Position numbers and translations under genes: made by a program
The notes under the pieces: model-generated
Seen by the model: the letters and a program-made list of their open reading frames with translations, nothing else
The model's database searches: none
What the model was told of the DNA's origin: nothing
Shown: positions 1 through 8,629 of the stretch, piece after piece
Layout: every line of letters begins with the position of its first letter
How positions within the stretch are numbered: the stretch's first letter is position 1
Assembly (NCBI RefSeq): GCF_029433395.1
Contig: NZ_JAQTHW010000002.1
Span: 1,550,001 to 1,614,000 of the forward strand
Source: Bifidobacterium sp. ESL0763
Lineage (GTDB): Bacteria; Actinomycetota; Actinomycetes; Actinomycetales; Bifidobacteriaceae
DNA length: 64,000 bases
Reading direction: 5' to 3'

Positions 1-626
1 AACAGCGAACGCAGGTCGTCGGAAAGGCCGAAATAGCGCACCTGGGTGCCTTCGGGCACCAGACCAGCCAGCGCCGCGATGCGCCGGTCCTCGCGGTTGA
101 GGACCACGGTGCCGGTGGTCGCCTCGGCCACGTGGCCCAGCAGCCGGGCGGTGTTGTCGATCTCGCCGAAACGGTCGAGCTGGTCGCGCATCACGTTGAG
201 CAGCAGGGCATAGCGCGGCTTGACCTGCTTGACGAAATGAACCGCGTAGGCCTCGTCGAGCTCGAGCACGGCGATGTCGGCGTCAAGCCGTCCGCCGGCG
301 GAGACCTCGGTGAGCAGCGCGGAGACGACGCCGCGCGTGAAGTTCGAGCCGGTGGGGTTGGTGAAGACCCTCAGCCCCAGGTCGCGCAGCATCGAGGCGA
401 CCATGCGCGTGGTGGTCGTCTTGCCGTTGGTGCCCGAGACCAGCACCACGCCCTGCGGCAGCCGGCCGAGCGTGCGGGCCAGGAAGCCCGGGTCGATGGC
501 CTCGACGACCTTGCCCGGGAAGGCGCTGCCTCCGTGGCGCAGCAGGCGAGACAGGCCGCGCACCGCCTTGCCGATGGTCGGGGTGGCGAAGGCGTTCCAC
601 GGCTTTTTCGTAGTTGGCATGCTCAT
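1..626 (-). CDS. murT: Lipid II isoglutaminyl synthase subunit MurT, 3' end beyond window
   Basis: Mur-ligase-like subunit that, with the glutaminase GatD, amidates D-glutamate of the lipid II stem peptide. About 208 residues are visible; the C-terminal part lies left of base 1. Seen: a Mur-type P-loop, GTNGKTTTTRM near residue 65, then NPTGSNFTRGVVSALL and the acidic ELDEAY typical of Mur ligases. The start ATG at 626 overlaps the dnaB stop (ATGA), so the two are probably translationally coupled; a second ATG lies at 620. Family knowledge: MurT is followed by gatD in many Gram-positives, which would be outside this window. MurT is preferred over MurC-F because the short N-terminus runs almost directly into the P-loop. 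Confidence 0.85.
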   Translation of the reverse strand, partial: MSMPTTKKPWNAFATPTIGKAVRGLSRLLRHGGSAFPGKVVEAIDPGFLARTLGRLPQGVVLVSGTNGKTTTTRMVASMLRDLGLRVFTNPTGSNFTRGVVSALLTEVSAGGRLDADIAVLELDEAYAVHFVKQVKPRYALLLNVMRDQLDRFGEIDNTARLLGHVAEATTGTVVLNREDRRIAALAGLVPEGTQVRYFGLSDDLRSL

Positions 627-2038
627 ACCCCTTGGTTGTAGTCCTGCGGCATATCCTTGAATTTCGAGGTGGCTCCCAGGAAGGCGAGATTGAAGGTGTC
701 GGTCGGGCCGTTGCGGTGCTTGGCCAGGATGATGTCGGCCTCGCCCGGGCGGTCCTCCTTGTCGTAGACGTCGGGGCGGTTGACCAGGAAGACCACGTCG
801 GCGTCCTGCTCGATCGAGCCGGACTCACGCAGGTCGGCGAGCTGGGGTTTGTGGTCGCCGCGCATCTCGGAGCCACGGTTGAGCTGGGAGAGCGCCACCA
901 CCGGCACCTCCAGCTCCTTGGCCAGCAGCTTCAGCGCGCGCGAGAACCCGGAGACCTCCTGCTGGCGGCTCTCCTCGCGCTTGCCCGAACTCATCAGCTG
1001 CAGGTAGTCGATGACCACGAGCTTCAGGTCGTTGGTCTGCTTGAGCCGGCGGCATTTCGCGCGGATCTCCATCAGGCTCATGTTGGGGCTGTCGTCGATG
1101 AACAGCGGCGCGTCCTGCAGCTTGCTCCAGAAGTTGTTGAGGGTGTTCCAGCGCTCCGGGGTGATGTCGTCGGCGTGGCGCATCACGGCCAGGGGGATGT
1201 TGGTCTCCGCCGAGATGATGCGCTGGGCGAGCTCCACCTTGCTCATCTCCAGCGAGAAGATGACCGAGGTCATGCCGTGGTGCAGGGCGGCGGAGCGCGC
1301 GAAGTCGACGCCGAGGGTGGACTTGCCCATGGCCGGACGGCCCGCCACCACGATCATCTGGCCGGGCTGCAGGCCCTGGGTCACCTCGTCGATGTCACGG
1401 AAGCCGGTGGGCACGCCACGCTCGAGGGTGCCCTTCTGCATGGCGTCGAGCTGCTCGAGGGCGTCGTGGACCACCACGCCGATCGAGGAATAGTCCTGGC
1501 GCACCTTGCCTACGCTCATCTCGTAGACCTCGGACTGGGCCAGGTTCACCACGTCCTCGGCCTGCGAGCCCTCGGCGGAATAGCCGAGCTGGGCGATCTT
1601 GGTGCCGGCGGCGATGACGTTGCGCAGGATCGCGCGCTGGTGCACGATCTCGGCGTAGTACGAGGCGTTGGCGGCGGTCGGCACCGCGGCGACGAGGCTG
1701 TGCAGGTAGTCGGCGCCGCCCACCTTCTCGAGGTTGCCGGCCTTCATCAGCTCGTTGGCCACCAGCACCGCGTCCACGGGCTGCGAGGCGGCGAACAGCG
1801 TGACGATCGACTCGTAGATGGTCTGGTGCTTGGGCTGGTAGAAATCGGTGACGTCGATCATCTGCGAGACCTCGCCGATGGCGTCCTTGCTCATCAGCAT
1901 GCCGCCGAGCACCGCCATCTCCGCCTCGTCGTCATGCGGGGGGATGCGGTCGAACAACGTCATGTCACCCGCCGACGAACGCGACGAATCGAACTTGTCG
2001 CCTTGGTGGGAGCCGGACCAAGAATTTCCTTCTGCCAT
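623..2038 (-). CDS. dnaB: Replicative DNA helicase DnaB
   Basis: Hexameric 5'-3' helicase that unwinds DNA at the replication fork and recruits primase. The 471-residue protein starts with MAEGNSWSG. An upstream ATG at 2110 would add 24 residues with no family resemblance, so 2038 is preferred. Seen: the N-terminal primase-interaction domain (PPHDDEAEMAVLGGML) and a RecA-like C-terminal domain with Walker A GRPAMGKS at about 233-240, the SLEMSK motif, Walker B LVVIDYLQLM and SQLNRGSE. Length is normal for actinobacterial DnaB without an intein. It is followed by murT with a 4-base overlap. A cluster of DnaA boxes lies about 260-350 bases upstream of the start. Confidence 0.97.
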   Translation of the reverse strand: MAEGNSWSGSHQGDKFDSSRSSAGDMTLFDRIPPHDDEAEMAVLGGMLMSKDAIGEVSQMIDVTDFYQPKHQTIYESIVTLFAASQPVDAVLVANELMKAGNLEKVGGADYLHSLVAAVPTAANASYYAEIVHQRAILRNVIAAGTKIAQLGYSAEGSQAEDVVNLAQSEVYEMSVGKVRQDYSSIGVVVHDALEQLDAMQKGTLERGVPTGFRDIDEVTQGLQPGQMIVVAGRPAMGKSTLGVDFARSAALHHGMTSVIFSLEMSKVELAQRIISAETNIPLAVMRHADDITPERWNTLNNFWSKLQDAPLFIDDSPNMSLMEIRAKCRRLKQTNDLKLVVIDYLQLMSSGKREESRQQEVSGFSRALKLLAKELEVPVVALSQLNRGSEMRGDHKPQLADLRESGSIEQDADVVFLVNRPDVYDKEDRPGEADIILAKHRNGPTDTFNLAFLGATSKFKDMPQDYNQGV

Positions 2039-2298
2039 GCCGCCAGTATAAGGAGGAGAACGGAACTGCGCGTCGCGTTCGGCGAAAACTCCACAAGGCC
2101 GGCCATTCATGGCGGTTCGCGTCGGCTTGTCGGTCTTGCCGGCGGTTCGAGGCGATTCATGGCGGAGGGTTGAGTGCCGACCACACTTTCTCGGTTCGAT
2201 CTATTTTTGGAATGAACAAATGGGGTTTCGACGATAGACAGCCCTCGACATCCGCCCACCGTTTTCGTCTCTCGGCGGGACACGCTCGGATTCTGCAG

Positions 2299-2392
2299 TG
2301 TGGATGAAAAAGATGGGTTATCCACATTTTGGGGATACTGCAGTGGATAATCCACAAAGTTATCCACACCATGGGGATAACTCTGTGGATAG
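2299..2392. promoter_or_regulatory. Cluster of DnaA boxes upstream of dnaB
   Basis: The non-coding gap 2039-2595 between dnaB and the MATE gene holds seven DnaA-box-like 9-mers in about 95 bases. Two match TTATCCACA exactly (2318-2326 and 2360-2368). Five have one mismatch: TGTGGATGA 2299-2307, AGTGGATAA 2342-2350, TAATCCACA 2348-2356, TGGGGATAA 2372-2380 and TGTGGATAG 2384-2392. Orientations are mixed. The rest of the gap shows no gene. The cluster could bind DnaA to regulate dnaB or to act as an origin-like or DnaA-titrating site. No dnaA, dnaN or rpmH gene is adjacent. Confidence 0.8.
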
Positions 2393-2595
2393 CATGGGGA
2401 CAAGCGCCTGACAATTATTCGACGACTTGCATCACAGCGCATCTTGTGATAGCACAGCCCGGTCACGTTCGACACGGCCTGTATGATGGAAAATAGCGTA
2501 TGAATCCCACATAATGAAACGCGGCGTCTCAATATACAGACATAGCTGCGACGGATTTATCAACCCTAGCCTCGAAGCGGAAAGATGACACCAGC

Positions 2596-3990
2596 ATGAC
2601 CACAGACGCGCCCCAACGAACGCCGGACGACGAGGCCACCGGCCCGGCAGGCGCCATCGACGCGGCCGAGCGCCACCGCATCAACCGGCAGATCCTCGCG
2701 CTGGCCATCCCCACCTTCGGCCAGCTGATCGCCGACCCGCTCTTCGTGCTGATCGACACGGCCATCGTCGGCCACATCGGCGACACCGCTCTGGCCGGGC
2801 TTTCCATCGGCTCCACCGTCCTGCTCACCGTGGCGGGGCTCTGCAACTTCCTCGCCTACGGCACCACCTCGCGCGTGGGCCAGCTCATGGGCGCGGGGCG
2901 CAAGCGCGAGGGGCTCGAGACCGGCGTCGACGGGCTGTGGCTGGCGCTGATCATCGGACTGGCGATCTCGGCCGCCTTCTACGCCTTCGCCACACCGCTG
3001 TGCCGGCTGATGGGAGCGAGCGGCGAGGTACTGGCCAACGCGGTCGTCTACCTGCGCGCGGTCATCTTCGGGCTGCCCGGCATGCTGCTGGTCTACGCGG
3101 CCAACGGCATCTTCCGGGGGCTCAAGAAAGTGCGCATCACACTCGTCGCCGCCGTCCTGGGAGCGGCGCTCAACACGGCGCTCGACTTCCTCTTCGTCTT
3201 CGGCATGAACCTGGGGATCATGGGCTCCGGGCTGGCGACGCTCGTCGCGCAATGGTTCATGGGCATCTACCTGGTCGTCCCCTCACTGAAATGGGCGCAC
3301 GACGCAGGGGCGTCGCTGGCTCCCAGGCTTTCCGGCATCACCGGCACCGCCGCCGACGGACTGCCGCTCTTCATCCGCACGCTGGCCCTGCGCATCTGCC
3401 TGGTGGCCACCGTCGTGCTCGCCACCCACATGGGCACCGAGGTGCTCGCCGGCTACCAGGCCGTCAACTCGAGCTGGAACTTCGTGCTGAACATGCTCGA
3501 CGCCATCGGCATCTCCGGCCAGGCGCTCATCGCCACTGAGATTGGCGCGAAACGCTACGGCCGCGCCCGCGAGATGACGCGGATCTCGGCGAAGGCCGGC
3601 TTCTACGGCGGCATCGGCATCGCCGTGGCGCTCATCGTCTTCGGCATCTTCGCCGCCCCGATGTTCAGCCCCAATCCCGCCATCCAGCACCTCATCGTCA
3701 TCGGCACCATCGTCGTGGCCATCTTCCTGCCGCTCGCCGGCTGGATGTGGGCGCTCGACGGCATCCTCATCGGCGCCGGCGACTACCGGTACCTCGCCAT
3801 CACCTGCTCGGCCGTCACCGTGGTCTACCTGCCGCTGGTGCTGGCCCTCAACTTCATCGACAACGCCTTCGATCCCAGCGCCACCGTGCGCATGGTGCTG
3901 CTCTGGGCCGTCTTCAACGTCGTCTTCATCGGCGGCCGCTCGCTGTTCAACGGCCTGCGCGCCCGCGGCGACAAGTGGATGAGGAAATAG
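2596..3990 (+). CDS. MATE family efflux transporter
   Basis: Predicted 464-residue, 12-helix multidrug and toxic compound extrusion pump (cation-coupled efflux). Seen: two homologous six-helix halves; the first begins ALAIPTFGQLIADPLFVLIDTAIVGHIGD, the classic N-terminal MATE signature of the DinF-like branch, and contains GIFRGLKKVRITL. The end is short and cytoplasmic (RGDKWMRK). It is divergent from dnaB across the DnaA-box region and is followed by the AT-richer hipBA module. No adjacent regulator suggests a substrate. Confidence 0.9.
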   Translation: MTTDAPQRTPDDEATGPAGAIDAAERHRINRQILALAIPTFGQLIADPLFVLIDTAIVGHIGDTALAGLSIGSTVLLTVAGLCNFLAYGTTSRVGQLMGAGRKREGLETGVDGLWLALIIGLAISAAFYAFATPLCRLMGASGEVLANAVVYLRAVIFGLPGMLLVYAANGIFRGLKKVRITLVAAVLGAALNTALDFLFVFGMNLGIMGSGLATLVAQWFMGIYLVVPSLKWAHDAGASLAPRLSGITGTAADGLPLFIRTLALRICLVATVVLATHMGTEVLAGYQAVNSSWNFVLNMLDAIGISGQALIATEIGAKRYGRAREMTRISAKAGFYGGIGIAVALIVFGIFAAPMFSPNPAIQHLIVIGTIVVAIFLPLAGWMWALDGILIGAGDYRYLAITCSAVTVVYLPLVLALNFIDNAFDPSATVRMVLLWAVFNVVFIGGRSLFNGLRARGDKWMRK

Positions 3991-4073
3991 GCCGGAGTCG
4001 TTGCCGAGGCACACCCAATACGCCCTTCTCCATCCTGCCCATTCGACCTACCCATTCGATCTCGCGGCCAAAT

Positions 4074-4172
4074 TGTTCGATTAACCGAACAATCGCAACA
4101 TGTTCGGAATTCCAAACATTTTCAGAATGTTTCGAATTTGGCACATTGCGAAATTGTTTTGAATTCGAAACA
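4074..4172. promoter_or_regulatory. Four-operator array for the HipB-type regulator
   Basis: Four 18-bp palindrome-like sites sit at exactly 27-base intervals: TGTTCGATTAACCGAACA (4074-4091), TGTTCGGAATTCCAAACA (4101-4118), TGTTTCGAATTTGGCACA (4128-4145) and TGTTTTGAATTCGAAACA (4155-4172). The shared outer half-sites are TGTT..AACA. The last ends 50 bases before the hipB start. The first, second and fourth are strong inverted repeats; the third has a degenerate right half. E. coli hipBA is likewise preceded by multiple HipB operators, so autorepression by the downstream protein is the natural inference. The hipB promoter must lie within or beside the array. Confidence 0.85.
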
Positions 4173-4221
4173 TTTCATCCTACAATTTTTACCTACGAAG
4201 CATTTCGCACAGGGAGGCATT

Positions 4222-4653
4222 ATGGATACGTTCACCACACAAATACGCTCCATCCCGCAACTCTCGGTCAATCTTCGCGACGCAAGAAAAGCCAAAGGCC
4301 TTACGCAATCGCAACTCGCCCAGAGGACCCGCATTCCTCGCTCATGGCTCAGCAGGATGGAAAACGGAAAGATAGAGGATCCAAGCACCCAAAAAATCCT
4401 TGCCCTTTTCCGCGAACTAGGCATCACCGCCATCATCCAATATCCATTCTCGCGATCCGTTTCCCAGCCCGAACAATCAAGAGCAGCCAAATCACGGGCG
4501 AATCAATCGGAGAACAATACCAAAAGCGCTACGTCCCATAGCGCTCAGGCCAAGTCTCCCACAGGAGAGAAAACACTTGCGGAGCTGGCGGCAAACGGAC
4601 AGCGCAAGGCCCAGGCATTCCTCGAGCGCATGGCCGAACAAACCAAAAAATAA
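4222..4653 (+). CDS. hipB: HipB-like XRE-family antitoxin/regulator
   Basis: DNA-binding antitoxin that would repress the hipBA operon and neutralise HipA. 143 residues. The start at 4222 is chosen because AGGGAGGC sits just upstream; an in-frame ATG at 4138 lies inside the operator array. Seen: a Cro/C1 helix-turn-helix at about residues 14-70 (LRDARKAKGLTQSQLAQRT, then SWLSRMENGK). The tail is longer than in E. coli HipB, rich in Ser/Ala/Lys and probably disordered, ending ERMAEQTKK. It lies 72 bases upstream of hipA. Base composition is clearly lower in GC than the surrounding genome, suggesting acquisition. Confidence 0.88.
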   Translation: MDTFTTQIRSIPQLSVNLRDARKAKGLTQSQLAQRTRIPRSWLSRMENGKIEDPSTQKILALFRELGITAIIQYPFSRSVSQPEQSRAAKSRANQSENNTKSATSHSAQAKSPTGEKTLAELAANGQRKAQAFLERMAEQTKK

Positions 4654-4725
4654 AAAGATGGGGATTCCCGATACCATGGATACATCCGCCACCATCAATG
4701 AAGATAACCGCGAACGGAAGAAACG

Positions 4726-6051
4726 ATGAGAACCAAGGAACTGCGCGTATACCTCGAAGGAAAGCCGATCGGAACATTACGCGAAGACAAAAACGGCAAG
4801 CATAGTTTTCTATATGACCAGGGCACCAAAGGGCAGCTGTCGCTATCGATGCCGCGGCAACTGGAACCTTGGACCGGCAAACCCGTCGAAGCCTACATTG
4901 ACGGGGTGCTGCCCGACGACCGCACCATGCGGCAGCGCATCGGCAGGCTTTACGACGTCAGCACCAATAATCCTTTTGCGCTGCTTGCCTCGATTGGGCT
5001 CGACTGCGCAGGAGGAGTCCAATTCGTATCTTCAGAGAATCTGAATTTACTCGAGAAAGCCGAAATGCTACAGCCAATCTCCGAGAAGGAAATCGGGATA
5101 CGCCTCACCGATCTTGCAAAAGACGCGCCCACAACCTGGCAAGGGCCAAACGAGCATTGGTCATTGAACGGCGCACAAGGGAAAATCGCGTTACGTCAAA
5201 AGAACAATCAGTGGTTCGAGGCGCTGGGAGCAGCGGTGACCACGCACATACTCAAACCAGGCGTCTCACAGTTGCATGAACAAGCCTTCGACGAATATAT
5301 CTGCATGAAAACGCTTGAGAAACTCGATGTTTCCGTTTCAGAATCGACATTTCAAAGTTTTTCGGGCACCCCGGCCATAATCAGCACACGTTGGGATCGC
5401 AGACAACGAGTTGACGCCGATGGACAAACCCATATCACGAGAATCCATCAGGAAGACCTTTGCCAGGCCATGAGCTATATGACTCGGCAAAAATACCAGT
5501 CCGACGGGGGGCCGAGCGCGAATTCCATCATCGATTTCCTGCACGCCAATGCGTTCGCCGAAACCGACATCCTGCAGTTCGCCATCGGGCTGATGCTGAA
5601 CTTCCTCATCGGCGGCACGGACGCGCACGCCAAGAACTACGCCATCCTGGAGCCCGTCGGCGAGGCGCCGAGATTCGCGCCGTTCTACGACATCGCCTCG
5701 ATCTTCGCCTACGACGCGCGCGGCGACCGCAAGGGCGAGCGCAAGATGGCCATGTCGATCGGTGGCGAATACCACTATGAGCGCATCGGTCTGCGGCATT
5801 GGCTGCGCCTGTGCCAGGACACCAAGCTGGACGCCGAACTCGTCGCCGCCCTGCTGAAACACTATGCCGAGATCCTGCCCGACGCCTTCGCCGACGCCGC
5901 CAAGGCCGCCCTCGCCGACGCCGCCGGACTCGACATCGCACCTGAGTCGCGCACGACGCCCAACGGCAGCTCGGCCGGCGAGCGCCAGGAGCTGGTCAAC
6001 CGCATCGGGGCGGGCATCAAGAGGCAGTGCGACGCCGTACTGGGCTGGTGA
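4726..6051 (+). CDS. hipA: HipA-like serine/threonine kinase toxin
   Basis: 441-residue HipA family protein; the E. coli homologue phosphorylates glutamyl-tRNA synthetase and induces persistence. Seen: an N-terminal couple-HipA region (RVYLEGKPIGTL, LPDDRTMRQRIG), the Ser loop WSLNGAQGK (Ser146, matching the autophosphorylated Ser of HipA), catalytic GGTDAHAKNY (Asp299, Asn304) and metal-binding FYDIAS (Asp322). All core kinase residues are present, so the toxin looks intact. The start is preceded by GGAAGAAACG. Codon use is AT-richer to about 5500 and then becomes GC-rich like the host, so the gene looks mosaic. A large palindrome follows the stop. Confidence 0.93.
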   Translation: MRTKELRVYLEGKPIGTLREDKNGKHSFLYDQGTKGQLSLSMPRQLEPWTGKPVEAYIDGVLPDDRTMRQRIGRLYDVSTNNPFALLASIGLDCAGGVQFVSSENLNLLEKAEMLQPISEKEIGIRLTDLAKDAPTTWQGPNEHWSLNGAQGKIALRQKNNQWFEALGAAVTTHILKPGVSQLHEQAFDEYICMKTLEKLDVSVSESTFQSFSGTPAIISTRWDRRQRVDADGQTHITRIHQEDLCQAMSYMTRQKYQSDGGPSANSIIDFLHANAFAETDILQFAIGLMLNFLIGGTDAHAKNYAILEPVGEAPRFAPFYDIASIFAYDARGDRKGERKMAMSIGGEYHYERIGLRHWLRLCQDTKLDAELVAALLKHYAEILPDAFADAAKAALADAAGLDIAPESRTTPNGSSAGERQELVNRIGAGIKRQCDAVLGW

Positions 6052-6137
6052 CGCGCGCACTTTGGCGTCGACGTGAAACGCGAATCGGCCATTGCCCAAG
6101 GTTGTACGGTTGGTTCCTCGCTTAAGTGCGAGCGCGC

Positions 6138-6219
6138 GGCACGCCCAAAGTAGGGTATTCAAATCAGAAACCGCCATTTTCCGGGGTTCGGTTTTTGCAT
6201 ACCCCACTTTGAATGTGCC
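6138..6219. repeat. 82-bp imperfect palindrome downstream of hipA
   Basis: Arms of 21 bases at 6138-6158 and 6199-6219 pair with four mismatches around a 40-base loop that itself contains a smaller inverted repeat (AGAAACCG and CGGTTTTT). It may act as a transcription terminator, although no U-run follows. The geometry (21-40-21) equals that of the palindrome at 37437-37518. Confidence 0.65.
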
Positions 6220-6268
6220 GCCAGCCGACTTCCCCGACCAATGTCCCGGCCCTCGATAGTATTTGTTA

Positions 6269-6278
6269 GTTAGCTAAC
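6269..6278. promoter_or_regulatory. Palindromic operator upstream of marR
   Basis: GTTAGCTAAC is a perfect 10-bp palindrome embedded in an AT-rich stretch (TTAGTTAGCTAACGAATTAA) 33 bases before the MarR start. Sites of this form upstream of MarR genes are usually bound by the MarR dimer itself; the assignment is inferred from position. Confidence 0.6.
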
Positions 6279-6311
6279 GAATTAATTGTTGTCGAGAAAG
6301 TACGTGGACAC

Positions 6312-6935
6312 ATGACCGATACGCCGGACGGACGGCCGGAGAACTACGGCCGGCTGCTGCAGCAGGCCTCGAGCAGCATGGGCCAGGAGCTCGGCCGCTT
6401 CGCCGCGCGCTACGGGCTCACGGAAGTGCAGATGGCCGTCATCAACTTCATGAGCTCACAGCCCGGCGGGCAGGTGCCCCAGCACGCCATCGAGGCGGAG
6501 TTCCACATCCGGCGCTCGACGGTGACCGTCACCCTGCAGCGCATGGAGGCGCGGGGGCTGCTCACCCGCTCGCAGGCTGCCGACGACGCGCGGCGCAAGA
6601 TCGTGCGTCTCACCGCCCGCGCCACACGCGACGTGGAGGCCATCCACCATTACATCGACCACGAGCAGCGCGAGTTCGAGCGACGCTTCTCCCCCACGCA
6701 GATTGACGATTTCAAGGCCGCGCTGGCCTTCTTCGGACGCGTGCACGACGACGAAGAGGCAGATCGGGACATGGCCGGCCTCGACGAGAGCCAAGACACA
6801 AACGTGGGCACCGGCGAACGCGGCAAAGCACCATCGCCGGCCACAACGACCACGACCACAACCGGTCCCACTACGATTCCGCCCACCCGCAAACGCGAAT
6901 GCGCCGCAGACGTCGACCAGCTGCCGCCACGATAA
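6312..6935 (+). CDS. MarR family transcriptional regulator
   Basis: Winged-helix repressor, 207 residues. Seen: the MarR core at residues 10-150 with the recognition-helix region HIRRSTVTVTLQRMEARGLL followed by the wing (RSQAADDARRKIVRLTARA), and dimerisation helices on both sides. The C-terminal 45 residues are low complexity, Thr-rich (TTTTTTG...) and unusual for the family. It is followed after 177 bases by an MFS drug pump on the same strand, the common MarR-efflux arrangement, so it probably represses itself and the pump via the palindrome at 6269. The ligand is unknown. Confidence 0.9.
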   Translation: MTDTPDGRPENYGRLLQQASSSMGQELGRFAARYGLTEVQMAVINFMSSQPGGQVPQHAIEAEFHIRRSTVTVTLQRMEARGLLTRSQAADDARRKIVRLTARATRDVEAIHHYIDHEQREFERRFSPTQIDDFKAALAFFGRVHDDEEADRDMAGLDESQDTNVGTGERGKAPSPATTTTTTTGPTTIPPTRKRECAADVDQLPPR

Positions 6936-7112
6936 TTGCCAGGTCGCACGACCGTTGAGACAGCGCGAATCCCGTCGCCATCCTGCCGGCCACACCGGCC
7001 CGAAGCAAGCCTCTCGGCGCAACAGGCGCATCCGGCATCCCAATCACGTCAACACACAGACATCGATACAACAAACATCAATAACCTAACATCCAAAGGA
7101 CCACAACAAGCA

Positions 7113-8546
7113 ATGACATCCCCCTCATCAACGGCACCAACCACCGCGGACGGAGCCGCCGCGGCCAATCCACAACCATCGGCGAAAATCCCCGGCAAGG
7201 TCATCGGCTCGATCGTCGCCGCCGGCCTGCTCTCGCTGAGCGGCGTGACCGTGGAGACCGCCATGAACGTCACCTTCCCGACGCTCATGCACCAGTTCAA
7301 GATCAGCACCGAGACCGTGCAGTGGGTGACCACCGCCAACCTCCTGACCATCGCCATCGTCGTGCCGCTGAGCGCGATGCTCAAGGCGCGCTTCCGCACC
7401 AAGTCGCTCTTCCTGGTGGCGAACCTCTCCTTCCTGGTGGGCCTGGTCCTCGAAATCGTCACACCGAACTTCGCGCTCCTGGTCGCCGGCCGCGTCATCC
7501 AGGGCGTGGGCGCCGGCATCGCGCTGCCGCTGATGTTCAACATCATCCTGGAAACGGTGCCACCGCAGCGCATCGGCCTGATGATGGGCTTCGGCACGCT
7601 GCTCACGGCGGTCGCCCCGGCCATCGGCCCGACCTTCGGCGGCATCGTCGTCTCCAACACCAGCTGGCGCGTCATCTTCGTCTGCCTGCTGCCGGTCGTC
7701 TTCATCTCGCTGGTCCTGGGCATCGCCTGCATCCAGCAGGTCAGTGAGATCCGCAAGGTCACCTTCGACATCCCCAGCATCGCGCTCATCGCGTTGACCT
7801 TCTGCGGCCTGATCTATGGCTTCAGCTCCATGACCACCAAGCCGATCGTGAGCCTGCAGGTCGGCGGCGCCATCGTGGTCGGCCTCGTCGCGCTCGTGCT
7901 CTTCTGCGTCCGCCAGCTCAGGATCCCGGCCCCGGTCATCGACATCCGCACGCTGAAGAACCTGCGCTTCTCCGGCTTCGTGCTGGCGTTCTTCCTGCTC
8001 CAGGCCATCTCGCTGGCCCTCTCGTTCGTGCTGCCAAACTACCTGCAGCTGACCGACCACTCCTCGGCGCTCATCGCAGGCCTCACCGTGCTGCCGGGCG
8101 CGGCCTTGGGCGCCGCCCTCGCGCTGCTGGGCGGGCGCGTCTACGACGCCGTCGGCCCGAAGCCGCCGCTCATCCTCGGCGGGGCCTGCGCCATCATCGC
8201 CATGGCCTGCTTCTTCGGTTTCGGCCACCACCTGAGCAGCCTCGCCGCCGCGCTCATCTACCTGCTCTACATGTTCGGCATCGGCCTGAGCTCCGGCAAC
8301 ATCATGACCACCGGCCTCTCGCACCTCGGCCGCCACGAGCAGAGCATGGGCAACGCCATCTTCAACACCGCCCAGCAGTTCGCGGGCGCGTGCGGCACCT
8401 CGATCGCCTCCGCCATCCTCGCCGCGGGGCAGGCCGGCACCCCCGACATCGCCGCGGGCACCGCCACGGGTGCGACGATGGCCTTCATGGTCCTGCTGGT
8501 GGCGCTCGTCGTCGAGTTCGTCGACATCCTGCGAGCGCTGTTCTAG
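7113..8546 (+). CDS. MFS transporter, DHA2 (EmrB/QacA-like) drug exporter
   Basis: Proton-driven multidrug efflux protein, 477 residues. The open frame extends upstream to 6936, but that part has no family resemblance; the ATG at 7113 follows AAAGGA and opens the true N-terminus. Seen: many hydrophobic helices, with VIQGVGAGIALPLMFNIILE (motif C region typical of drug:H+ antiporters), NLLTIAIVVPLSAML and LLGGRVYDAVGPKPPLI (motif A-like). Downstream of marR, so probably induced by the same ligand. It ends at a strong bidirectional hairpin shared with the convergent DJ-1 gene. Confidence 0.9.
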   Translation: MTSPSSTAPTTADGAAAANPQPSAKIPGKVIGSIVAAGLLSLSGVTVETAMNVTFPTLMHQFKISTETVQWVTTANLLTIAIVVPLSAMLKARFRTKSLFLVANLSFLVGLVLEIVTPNFALLVAGRVIQGVGAGIALPLMFNIILETVPPQRIGLMMGFGTLLTAVAPAIGPTFGGIVVSNTSWRVIFVCLLPVVFISLVLGIACIQQVSEIRKVTFDIPSIALIALTFCGLIYGFSSMTTKPIVSLQVGGAIVVGLVALVLFCVRQLRIPAPVIDIRTLKNLRFSGFVLAFFLLQAISLALSFVLPNYLQLTDHSSALIAGLTVLPGAALGAALALLGGRVYDAVGPKPPLILGGACAIIAMACFFGFGHHLSSLAAALIYLLYMFGIGLSSGNIMTTGLSHLGRHEQSMGNAIFNTAQQFAGACGTSIASAILAAGQAGTPDIAAGTATGATMAFMVLLVALVVEFVDILRALF

Positions 8547-8553
8547 ATTCCCG

Positions 8554-8629
8554 GTTACGAAAATCGAAGATATGAAAAATGAATGGCCGTTTTCAGCCAT
8601 TCATTTTTCATATCGCTCACTTTTGTAAC
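8554..8629. terminator. Bidirectional terminator/palindrome between convergent genes
   Basis: A perfect 18-bp stem (8570-8587 with 8596-8613, 8-base loop) sits inside a longer 76-base imperfect palindrome. Its arms contain AAAAATGAA/TTCATTTTT, giving A-rich upstream and U-rich downstream flanks in both directions. It separates the convergent MFS and DJ-1 genes and touches the DJ-1 stop. Its arm sequence (CGAAGATAnGAnAAATGAA) resembles that of the palindrome at 37437-37518. Confidence 0.85.

Noticed and set aside
2299..2392. Chromosomal origin oriC
   Set aside because: DnaA boxes are dense, but dnaA, dnaN and rpmH are not adjacent, and no clear AT-rich unwinding element was seen; reported only as a DnaA-box cluster.
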